From Candidatus Brocadiaceae bacterium (lineage in GTDB: Bacteria > Planctomycetota > Brocadiia > Brocadiales > Bathyanammoxibiaceae): a stretch of 9,364 nt of DNA. The stretch is from NCBI GenBank assembly GCA_030018855.1, contig JASEHG010000067.1:1-9364 (forward strand), in the 5' to 3' direction. Made by a program: the position numbers and the translations under genes. The notes below the pieces were generated by a model. That model saw only the letters and a list, made by a program, of their open reading frames with translations, searched no databases and was not told where the DNA came from. Of this stretch, positions 1-6,185 are shown piece after piece (position 1 is the stretch's first letter; each line of letters starts with the position of its first letter).

Positions 1-3
1 GAC

Positions 4-789
4 ATGGACTTAGGGATTAAAGGGAAAAACGCATTAGTTACCGGTGGCAGCCGTGGTATTGGGCGCAGCGTAGCGTTAGCGCTTGCCGAAGAAGGCTGCA
101 ACGTCGCCATTTGCGCCAGAAACAAGGAAGGCGTGGAAAAAACCGCGGCGGAGATAAAGACAAAAGGGGTTGACAGCCTGGGTATACCCGCTGATGTAAT
201 GGTACTGTCAGATATCCAGCGTGTGATAAAGACCATCATAGACTCCTGGGGGACGATACACATCCTGGTAAACAACGTGGGAGGCGGAGGCCGTTGGGGC
301 AGTGATGTAGTTGAAGAGACGCGGGAAGACGTATGGTTAGACGTGTACAGCAAAAATGCCCTGGCGTCAATCCGTTTTGCAATGCTCGCAATTCCTTACA
401 TGCGGAAGCAGAAATGGGGTCGGGTGGTTACTATCACTTCTATATTTGGTAGAGAGGGAGGCGGTAGACCCTGGTTCAGTATGGCTAAGAGTGCGCAGAC
501 CAGCCTCATGAAGTCTTTGGCCCTGAAACACTATTTAGCAAGGGACGGCATCACTTTCAACAGTGTAGCACCAGGCGCTATAATGATACCCGACACTGGT
601 TGGGAAAAAGAAGTTAAAAAAGACCCAAAAGGGGTCGAGGAAATGCTGGAGAAGGAATTCCCGCTAGGACGTTTTGGTACACCCGAAGAGGTGGCGAGTG
701 TTGTGGTGTTTATCTGCTCCGAGAAAGCTAGTTTGCTCAATGGTGCATCGATTCCCGTGGATGGTGCACAGAGCAGAAGTTATCTTTGA
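4..789 (+). CDS. SDR-family oxidoreductase, FabG-like, with Phe in place of the catalytic Tyr
   Basis: A 261-residue classical short-chain dehydrogenase, the usual length for the family. The Rossmann glycine motif TGGSRGIG is at residues 13-20, the NNVG variant of NNAG at 90-93, the catalytic-type Ser at 146, and the NSVAPG segment after the active site at 186-191. These indicate a soluble cytoplasmic NAD(P)(H)-dependent oxidoreductase. The YxxxK motif reads F158-S-M-A-K162, so the general-acid Tyr is replaced by Phe (codon TTC at 475-477). It may be a divergent subfamily with altered chemistry or an inactive or binding member. The ATG at 4 gives a normal FabG-like N-terminus, so the gene is probably complete although its upstream signals lie outside the window. 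It precedes the glycosyltransferase by 48 bp. The substrate is unknown; FabG proper is possible but unlikely given the active site and the glycan-gene context. Confidence 0.9.
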   Translation: MDLGIKGKNALVTGGSRGIGRSVALALAEEGCNVAICARNKEGVEKTAAEIKTKGVDSLGIPADVMVLSDIQRVIKTIIDSWGTIHILVNNVGGGGRWGSDVVEETREDVWLDVYSKNALASIRFAMLAIPYMRKQKWGRVVTITSIFGREGGGRPWFSMAKSAQTSLMKSLALKHYLARDGITFNSVAPGAIMIPDTGWEKEVKKDPKGVEEMLEKEFPLGRFGTPEEVASVVVFICSEKASLLNGASIPVDGAQSRSYL

Positions 790-792
790 TAG

Positions 793-808
793 AATCGTTC
801 TAACGATT
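793..808 (+). terminator. Short inverted repeat after the SDR gene, weak terminator or attenuator candidate
   Basis: AATCGTT (793-799) and AACGATT (802-808) are perfect inverted arms. They form a 6-bp stem with a 4-nt loop (TCTA), followed by the pyrimidine run TTCTCTT at about 808-814. It sits in the 48-bp gap between the SDR stop and the glycosyltransferase. The stem is A/T-rich and the T-run is interrupted, so at most partial termination is expected. It may only be a spacer or an mRNA-processing hairpin. Confidence 0.3.
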
Positions 809-825
809 TCTCTTACGCTTGGGAC

Positions 826-831
826 AAGGAG
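826..831 (+). promoter_or_regulatory. Shine-Dalgarno sequence that fixes an ATT start codon
   Basis: AAGGAG lies exactly 6 nt before the ATT at 838. The reading frame beginning at that ATT encodes the conserved first beta strand of a family-2 glycosyltransferase. No ATG, GTG or TTG occurs in this frame between the upstream stop (790-792) and the ATG at 883. The site therefore argues for initiation at ATT. Confidence 0.65.
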
Positions 832-837
832 TCGGCT

Positions 838-1506
838 ATTAAGGTTTCACTAATCCTTTTTACTCTGAACGAGATAGACGGGATGAGGGGAATCATGCCC
901 AAGATTAAAAAGGAATGGTATGATGAACTTATTATTGTTGATGGGGGCTCAACCGATGGTACCATTGAGTACGCCAGGGAGCATGGATACCCCTTATTCG
1001 TCCAAAAAGAAAAGGGGGCAGGTGCCGCCTTTAGAGAGTCTGTGGGACGTGCCACGGGCGATGTCATTATCGTATTTAGTCCCGACGGTAATTCGCTCCC
1101 GGAGGCAATACCACAATTAGTAGAAAAAATGAAAGAGGGCTATGACATGGTGGTTGCCTCAAGATATTTCAAAAATGCCAAAAGTTACGATGACGACCTA
1201 ATTACTGCCTTTGGTAATTGGATGTTCACAACCATGGTGAACGTCCTTTTTGGTGGCAGCTACACAGATGTGCTTGTGATGTTCCGTGCCTTCAAGAAAG
1301 AACTTACAACGACCCTGGATTTAGGCACAAGAAGTCCTTCCTGGACGACCCAGATGTCCATCAGGTGTGCTAAAAGGAAATTGAAGGTCGCCGAAATTCC
1401 TGCAGACGAGCCTGCCAGAATTGGGGGAAAAAGGAAGATGCACCCGTTTATAAACGGACTCTCTGAGCTATACATGATTTTTAGAGAAATCTCTAGATTT
1501 CGTTAA
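838..1506 (+). CDS. Family-2 glycosyltransferase (GT-A fold), probable ATT start
   Basis: A 222-residue inverting GT-A glycosyltransferase resembling dolichyl/polyprenyl-phosphate sugar transferases and other short GT2 enzymes. It would transfer a nucleotide-activated sugar, probably on the cytoplasmic face of the membrane. Starting at ATT 838 the protein opens with the canonical strand KVSLILFTLNE (residues 2-12). The nucleotide-binding DGGSTD follows at 35-40 and the DxD-equivalent SPDGNS at 81-86. A DVLVMFRAF segment and a basic C-terminus come later. No transmembrane helix is evident. The first ATG in frame is at 883, and starting there would remove beta strand 1, which argues against it. 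The sequence could be a genuine rare AUU start, a recent ATG-to-ATT change that lowers expression, or a base error. It ends 127 bp before the next gene, so it probably belongs with the SDR transcript. The acceptor and sugar donor cannot be read from sequence. Confidence 0.88.
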   Translation: MKVSLILFTLNEIDGMRGIMPKIKKEWYDELIIVDGGSTDGTIEYAREHGYPLFVQKEKGAGAAFRESVGRATGDVIIVFSPDGNSLPEAIPQLVEKMKEGYDMVVASRYFKNAKSYDDDLITAFGNWMFTTMVNVLFGGSYTDVLVMFRAFKKELTTTLDLGTRSPSWTTQMSIRCAKRKLKVAEIPADEPARIGGKRKMHPFINGLSELYMIFREISRFR

Positions 1507-1556
1507 CTTTAGGTAGACTGCCTTAACGCTGTGCGGAAGAAGGAATGCTAATGCGG

Positions 1557-1584
1557 TTGAATCTAGACCTACGGGAAATATAAT
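1557..1584 (+). promoter_or_regulatory. Putative sigma-70 promoter of the heptose operon
   Basis: A TTGAAT -35 box (1557-1562) and a perfect TATAAT -10 box (1579-1584) are separated by 16 bp. They lie in the only sizeable gap of the glycan locus, about 50 bp before the epimerase start. The -35 matches consensus at four of six positions. The 16-bp spacer is the same as in the two stronger promoters near 8807 and 8942, which supports it. Transcription would start near 1591 and could cover 1634-8345. Confidence 0.45.
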
Positions 1585-1633
1585 TGTAGTTGCTTCTAAT
1601 AGTAGTCTCAGACTAAACTGAAATTATTAAATA

Positions 1634-2596
1634 ATGAGCAGTTTTTACGAAGGGAAAAAAGTATTAGTAACCGGCGGCACGGGGATGCTCGGATTGAACG
1701 TCATCGAGCAGCTCTTGCCAACGGGAGCCCAAATAAGGGCTACTCTGCACCAGCGCAAACCAGTTATTAACAGTGAAGGCATTGAATATGTCTGGTGTGA
1801 CTTAACCAAAAGGGAAGATTGTTATCGTGTAGTCAAGGACGTTGATTATGTGTTTTTATGCGCCGCAGTGACTTCTGGCGCCGCAGTTATAGTTAATAAC
1901 CCGGTAGCCCATATTACTGCAAACCTGATAATGAACTCGCAGATGTTGGAGGCCGCTTGCTTTTCTGGCGTGAAAAGGCTTTTGTTCATAAGTAGTAGTA
2001 CAACCTATCCTCCTTCCGACCATCCCATGAAAGAGGAGGAAATGATGGATGGGGACCCACATGAATCTGTATACGGTGTGGGCTGGATGAAGAGGTACAC
2101 GGAAAAGCTATGCACCTTTTATCGCAGAAGATATAAGATGGGAGTAGCCATTGTCAGACCCACGAATGCCTTTGGCAAGTACGATGACTTCAATTATGAG
2201 ACCGCACATGTACTGCCCGCATTAGTCAGGAGGGCGTTTGAGAGACAGGACCCCTATGTAGTATGGGGTACTGGCAACGATGTTAGAGACTTTATCTATG
2301 CTGAAGACCTGGCTTGCGGACTAATTCTGGCGTTAGAAAAATATTGTGTCGGCGAAGGAATTAACATTGCTAGTGGCTCAACTATAACCATAAAAGAGGC
2401 CGTAAAGTTGATACTAAAGTATACCGACTATCAAGATGCAAACGTCGTCTTTGACTCCTCAAAACCCTCTACATTCCCCAAGCGCTTAGTGGACATAACG
2501 AAGGCCAGGGAGATACTTGGCTTCAAGCCGAAGTATACCTTTGAAGAAGGCTTAAAAAAAATGATTGAGTGGTATAAGCCGCAAAGGAGCAGTTGA
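1634..2596 (+). CDS. Extended SDR NAD-dependent epimerase/dehydratase, GDP-fucose-synthase-like with altered active site
   Basis: A 320-residue extended short-chain dehydrogenase with Rossmann motif GGTGMLG at 14-20. It has a GDP-fucose-synthase-like layout: ISSSTTYP at 119-126, the RPTNAFG segment at 175-181, the AHVLPALVRR segment with His192, and WGTG...RDFIYAEDLA at 211-227. It should bind NAD(P)(H) and act on a GDP-sugar in the cytoplasm. The catalytic Cys of fucose synthase (Cys109 in the E. coli enzyme) aligns with Thr123. The YxxxK pair is not clean: Lys153 is present but the residue four before it is Val149, and the nearest Tyr is 147. The 3,5-epimerase step is therefore unlikely, and reductase or C4-epimerase activity is uncertain. 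It is the first gene of the operon, with no clear Shine-Dalgarno ahead of ATG 1634, and ends one base before hddA. It is a distant paralogue of the gene at 7404. Confidence 0.9.
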   Translation: MSSFYEGKKVLVTGGTGMLGLNVIEQLLPTGAQIRATLHQRKPVINSEGIEYVWCDLTKREDCYRVVKDVDYVFLCAAVTSGAAVIVNNPVAHITANLIMNSQMLEAACFSGVKRLLFISSSTTYPPSDHPMKEEEMMDGDPHESVYGVGWMKRYTEKLCTFYRRRYKMGVAIVRPTNAFGKYDDFNYETAHVLPALVRRAFERQDPYVVWGTGNDVRDFIYAEDLACGLILALEKYCVGEGINIASGSTITIKEAVKLILKYTDYQDANVVFDSSKPSTFPKRLVDITKAREILGFKPKYTFEEGLKKMIEWYKPQRSS

Positions 2597-2597
2597 C

Positions 2598-3584
2598 ATG
2601 ATAATTACCAGGACGCCTTTCCGGGTATCATTTTTTGGTGGTGGAACGGATTATGCCGCTTGGTATGCAGAAAATGGCGGATCGGTATTGGCTACAACCA
2701 TAAACAAATATTGTTACATCACCTGTCGCCATTTACCTCCCTTTTTTGGGTATAAACACCGAATCGTATATTCCAAAAGGGAAGAGGTAAAGACTATAAA
2801 TGAGATTGAACACCCCTCTGTGCGGGAGTGCATGAGGTTTATGAAAATTGATAGTGGGCTTGAGATTCACCATGACGGTGACTTACCTGCTAGATCTGGA
2901 TTAGGTTCAAGCTCTTCCTTTACGGTGGGCTTCCTTCACGCCCTTTATGCGCTCAAGGGTCAAATGGTCACCAAAAGGCAGTTAGCCTTAGATGCCATCC
3001 ACGTTGAGCAGGAGAGGATTAAGGAAAACGTGGGGTCTCAGGACCAAACCTTAGCAGCTTTTGGTGGGTTCAACCGTATAGATTTTGGTGGAGACCACCA
3101 CATACAAGTCCAGCCTATCACGTTAGAGGCAGAAAGGCTCGACCAACTTCAAAATCATCTGATGTTGTGTTTCACTGGGTTTTCCAGGATAGCTTCTGAA
3201 GTGACTGGAGAACAAATTAAAAACGTTTCCAGGAATAAGAAGGCATTACGCACGATGCACCAGATGGTGGAGGAAGCTATAAACATCCTCAATAGCAACA
3301 GGGATATAGCAGATTTTGGGAAGTTATTGCACGAAAGCTGGCTACTTAAAAGGGGCTTAACAGACAAAATATCTACTCCTCAGATTGATGATATTTATAG
3401 TGCTGCTCTTGGCGCTGGCGCTATAGGAGGAAAATTACTGGGCGCAGGCAGTGGCGGTTTTGTCCTGTTCTTCGCCCGACCAGAGCAGCAGGCCAAGATA
3501 AAAGAATCACTAAACCTTTTACTAGCCCCTTTTCGCTTTGAAGATTTAGGAAGCCAGATTATCTTTTATCAACCCAAAAGCTAA
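2598..3584 (+). CDS. hddA: D-glycero-D-manno-heptose 7-phosphate kinase-type GHMP kinase
   Basis: A 328-residue GHMP kinase predicted to phosphorylate C1 of D-glycero-alpha-D-manno-heptose 7-phosphate, giving the 1,7-bisphosphate for GDP-heptose synthesis. It has the HddA-type N-terminus RTPFRVSFFGGGTDY (5-19), GHMP motif 1 DLPARSGLGSSSSF (95-108) for ATP, GSQDQ with the putative catalytic Asp149 (146-150), and the C-terminal glycine motif LLGAGSGGF (280-288). The ATG at 2598 is chosen because AAAGGAG at 2583-2589 lies 8 nt upstream and the family begins at this point. An ATG at 2565 would add 11 non-conserved residues inside the previous gene. One base separates it from the previous stop, suggesting translational coupling. 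The neighbouring HddC-type nucleotidyltransferase supports heptose rather than fucose or another GHMP substrate, although substrate specificity is not proved by sequence. Confidence 0.9.
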   Translation: MIITRTPFRVSFFGGGTDYAAWYAENGGSVLATTINKYCYITCRHLPPFFGYKHRIVYSKREEVKTINEIEHPSVRECMRFMKIDSGLEIHHDGDLPARSGLGSSSSFTVGFLHALYALKGQMVTKRQLALDAIHVEQERIKENVGSQDQTLAAFGGFNRIDFGGDHHIQVQPITLEAERLDQLQNHLMLCFTGFSRIASEVTGEQIKNVSRNKKALRTMHQMVEEAINILNSNRDIADFGKLLHESWLLKRGLTDKISTPQIDDIYSAALGAGAIGGKLLGAGSGGFVLFFARPEQQAKIKESLNLLLAPFRFEDLGSQIIFYQPKS

Positions 3585-3597
3585 GCTACAAAAGCAA

Positions 3598-4320
3598 ATG
3601 AGCCTTGTCCATGAGCCTAAGGGAATAGATGCCGTCCTCCTCTGTGGAGGTCTGGGGAAACGACTCCGTGAGGTCGTAAATGACCGTCCTAAGGTCATGG
3701 CAGAAATAGATGGGCGCCCTTTTCTGGATGTCCTTATAGATTTTGTCGCTGGTTATGGCTTTAGGCGTTTCATCCTTTGCATGGGCTACATGGGACATAA
3801 AATCAAACAACACTACCAATCAAAGACTGGTTCTGTGGACATCTTGTTCTCGGAGGAAAAAGAGCCGTTGGGAACCGCAGGTGCAATAAAAAATGCCGAG
3901 CCACTCATCAAGAGCAACCCTTTTTTAGTCATGAACGGGGATTCATTTTGCCCGCTAAACCTGGATGAATTTATTAACTTTCACCTCACCAAAAGGGCGC
4001 TGCTCTCCATTGCTCTGGCTAATGTCAAGCAGACCAGCGATTATGGTGCGATAGGACTGGATGATTCAGAACGAATCCTCTCGTTTGACGAAAAAGGCCG
4101 CAAAAAGAAGGGCCTTGTAAATGCTGGGGTGTATCTCTTTGACAGGAGGGTTCTTTCTTTAATCCCTGACAACACCCCCTATTCTCTAGAACACGACCTT
4201 TTCCCTCAGCTCGCCAACAGAGAGCTTTACGGGTACATAACACAGGAGAGTTTTATAGATATTGGAACACCTGAAAGATTTGAGAAAGCCAAGGAAATCT
4301 TGCTCAGAGAAAGGGCTTAA
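3598..4320 (+). CDS. hddC: D-glycero-alpha-D-manno-heptose 1-phosphate guanylyltransferase-type nucleotidyltransferase
   Basis: A 240-residue sugar-1-phosphate nucleotidyltransferase, close to the usual length of HddC. It is predicted to join GTP and heptose 1-phosphate into GDP-D-glycero-alpha-D-manno-heptose. Visible motifs are the nucleotide-binding LCGGLGKRLR (15-24), PKVM (31-34), the sugar-binding EEKEPLGTAG (86-95), the metal-binding NGDS (113-116), NAGVY (175-179) and DIGTPE (221-226). It follows hddA by 13 bp. Ahead of ATG 3598 there is only an A-rich stretch without a clear Shine-Dalgarno, so coupling to hddA is likely. Its last 59 bp overlap the longest version of the next reading frame. 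Glucose or mannose 1-phosphate could be alternative substrates by fold alone; the adjacent heptose kinase makes heptose the better call. Confidence 0.88.
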   Translation: MSLVHEPKGIDAVLLCGGLGKRLREVVNDRPKVMAEIDGRPFLDVLIDFVAGYGFRRFILCMGYMGHKIKQHYQSKTGSVDILFSEEKEPLGTAGAIKNAEPLIKSNPFLVMNGDSFCPLNLDEFINFHLTKRALLSIALANVKQTSDYGAIGLDDSERILSFDEKGRKKKGLVNAGVYLFDRRVLSLIPDNTPYSLEHDLFPQLANRELYGYITQESFIDIGTPERFEKAKEILLRERA

Positions 4321-5200
4321 CAACCTCTATATCTCTTCTTTGAGTTCCACAAAAACTAAGGTTTGTGATTCCGTCCTCGACCTGGTCCAGTTGGGATTCA
4401 GAAATATTGAGCTCACGGGAGGAACACAATACTACGAAGAGCTGGAGGCCGACCTTGTCAACCTGAAACAGGGGCATGGGATTAATTATCTTATCCATAA
4501 TTACTTCCCGCCTCCGAAAGAAGATTTTATACTGAACCTTGCCTCCTCTGCCCCGGACATAAAGGACAAGACCGTAGGGCTCATAGCAAATGCTACCAGG
4601 CTGGCAGAGAAGCTGGAGAGCAATCTATACACTGTACATCCAGGGTTTACCAGGGATTTACTGCCTGAAAAGGATGGAATATTTTTTAGGGCTATCAACA
4701 GCAACGGGAGCAACAAGAATATCAAAGAGGATTTTTATCGTAGGATGGATTTCCTCCTCTGCGAGGTATTGAGACAAGACTTTAAAATAGGTATTGAGAA
4801 CTTATTCCCCATCAATATTTCTGAAAGGTATTCATTCATTGTCAGCCCAGATGAGATTTTTGAGTTCTTTGACTACTATAAGGATAGACCCAATGTCGGT
4901 CTGTTGCTTGACCTGGGGCACTTAAACCTGGCATCTAAGACGTTGGGTTTCAATAAGTTGAACGCCCTGGAGGAAATATTTACAAAGTACACCAATAAAA
5001 TATTCGGGATTCACGTCTCAGAAAATGACGGCACTACAGACTCTCACGGCGTTTCATCGTGTGAGTCCTGGCAGATTGAGTACCTCTGCCAGCGCATAGA
5101 TAGGCTAAAGGAGGTGCCGATTGTCATGGAGTGGCATAATAAGGCAAGCAAACAGGCCCACAGGACATTTGAGAAGATAAGGGAAAAACTCAAGAGATAA
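4262..5200 (+). CDS. TIM-barrel sugar phosphate isomerase/epimerase-like protein (xylose isomerase-like family)
   Basis: Up to 312 residues (start uncertain) with the layout of the AP-endonuclease-2/xylose-isomerase-like TIM barrel. Likely metal ligands and barrel-strand ends are His79 (IHNY), His126 (TVHPG), Glu179 (GIENLF), Asp217 and His220 (LLLDLGH), His251 (IHVSEN), His262 and Glu290 (MEWHN). These predict a divalent-metal sugar isomerase or epimerase acting in the cytoplasm. No ATG or GTG is available near the N-terminus. TTG at 4262 or 4280 are the only standard starts that keep beta strand 1 (NLYISSL, residues 21-27), and both lie inside hddC. A non-standard start near 4316-4325, right at the hddC stop, would best fit family length. 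It sits between hddC and the 4,6-dehydratase, so it should act on the heptose substrate or on an intermediate, but which is unknown. It ends one base before the next ATG. Confidence 0.85.
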   Translation: MEHLKDLRKPRKSCSEKGLNNLYISSLSSTKTKVCDSVLDLVQLGFRNIELTGGTQYYEELEADLVNLKQGHGINYLIHNYFPPPKEDFILNLASSAPDIKDKTVGLIANATRLAEKLESNLYTVHPGFTRDLLPEKDGIFFRAINSNGSNKNIKEDFYRRMDFLLCEVLRQDFKIGIENLFPINISERYSFIVSPDEIFEFFDYYKDRPNVGLLLDLGHLNLASKTLGFNKLNALEEIFTKYTNKIFGIHVSENDGTTDSHGVSSCESWQIEYLCQRIDRLKEVPIVMEWHNKASKQAHRTFEKIREKLKR

Positions 5201-5201
5201 A

Positions 5202-6185
5202 ATGAAAAGACCTAAAAAGAGGAGAGCATTAATTACAGGAATCACTGGTTTTGTGGGGAGCCATTTAGTTGACTACATCTTGGCCAACCACCCTGAGGTA
5301 GAGATTTATGGTTTGGTAAGATGGCGGAGTCCAATGGATAATTTAATGCACATATCCCCAGACAGGTATAAACTACTCTACGGCGACCTAATGGATTTGG
5401 GCAGTCTTACAAGGATGATGGGAGAGGTATCACCTGAGATTATCTTCCATCTGGCAGCCCAGTCTTACGTTCAGATAAGCTTTGATACACCGATAGATAC
5501 CCTCCAGACGAACGTTATAGGTACCACTAACCTCTTAGAGGCGATAAGGCTCAGCAAAATAGACCCCGTGATCCATATTTGCAGCTCCTCAGAGGTTTAT
5601 GGACAAGTAAGAGAAGGCGAGGTGCCCATAAAAGAAGCTAACCCTTTTCGGCCAGCCTCCCCTTACGCCGTCAGCAAAGTGGCGGAGGACATGATTGCCT
5701 TCCAATACTGGCTCTCTTATGGCATTAAAAACATAAGGACAAGGATGTTCACGCACACCGGGCCCCGAAGGGGAGAAGTCTTTGCGGAATCTGCCTTCGC
5801 CAAGCAAATCGCCTTAATAGAGAAAGGAAAACAGGAGCCAGTCATATGGGTTGGCAATCTAGACTCTGTTAGAACGTTTTCAGATGTAAGAGACGCAGTT
5901 AAGGCGTACTGGCTACTGGTTAACAAATGCAGCCCTGGGGAGGTTTACAACATAGGCGGAAACAGGACTATGAAAATTGGGGAGATGCTAGACTTACTGC
6001 TCGATTTCAGTCCTATAAAAGGGAAGGCGAAGATAAAGGTAGACCCTAAACTCCTCAGGCTGTCTGATGTCACACTCCAGATTCCAGACTGTTCTAAGTT
6101 CAAGGCTGAAACTGGCTGGGAAGCAGAAATACCCCTGGAGAAGACCCTGGAAGATACGCTCAATTACTGGAGAAAAAGGGTGTGA
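5202..6185 (+). CDS. gmd: GDP-mannose 4,6-dehydratase-like enzyme, probably acting on GDP-heptose
   Basis: A 327-residue extended SDR with the nucleotide-sugar 4,6-dehydratase signature. It has the Rossmann motif GITGFVGS (13-20), an NADP-type LVRWRS segment (38-43) like the VRR segment of Gmd, and HLAAQSYV (83-90). Catalytic SSSEVYG with Glu131 is at 128-134, Tyr155 and Lys159 of YxxxK follow, and THTGPRRGE is at 184-192. The family converts a GDP-hexose to the GDP-4-keto-6-deoxy sugar. The length matches short bacterial Gmd/Rmd proteins rather than the longer E. coli Gmd. With hddA and hddC upstream, the natural substrate is inferred to be GDP-D-glycero-D-manno-heptose, as for DmhA-type enzymes, but GDP-mannose cannot be excluded. 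The gene begins one base after the previous stop and overlaps the next start by 4 bp (GTGA), so it is firmly within the operon. Confidence 0.9.
   Translation: MKRPKKRRALITGITGFVGSHLVDYILANHPEVEIYGLVRWRSPMDNLMHISPDRYKLLYGDLMDLGSLTRMMGEVSPEIIFHLAAQSYVQISFDTPIDTLQTNVIGTTNLLEAIRLSKIDPVIHICSSSEVYGQVREGEVPIKEANPFRPASPYAVSKVAEDMIAFQYWLSYGIKNIRTRMFTHTGPRRGEVFAESAFAKQIALIEKGKQEPVIWVGNLDSVRTFSDVRDAVKAYWLLVNKCSPGEVYNIGGNRTMKIGEMLDLLLDFSPIKGKAKIKVDPKLLRLSDVTLQIPDCSKFKAETGWEAEIPLEKTLEDTLNYWRKRV

Noticed and set aside
1507..1633. Possible small gene in the gap before the epimerase
   Set aside because: No frame with a start and ribosome site was seen; the stretch is explained by a promoter and a short leader.
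2565..2597. Upstream ATG extending hddA by 11 residues
   Set aside because: The extension lies inside the previous gene and is not part of the family N-terminus, and ATG 2598 has a well-placed AAAGGAG.
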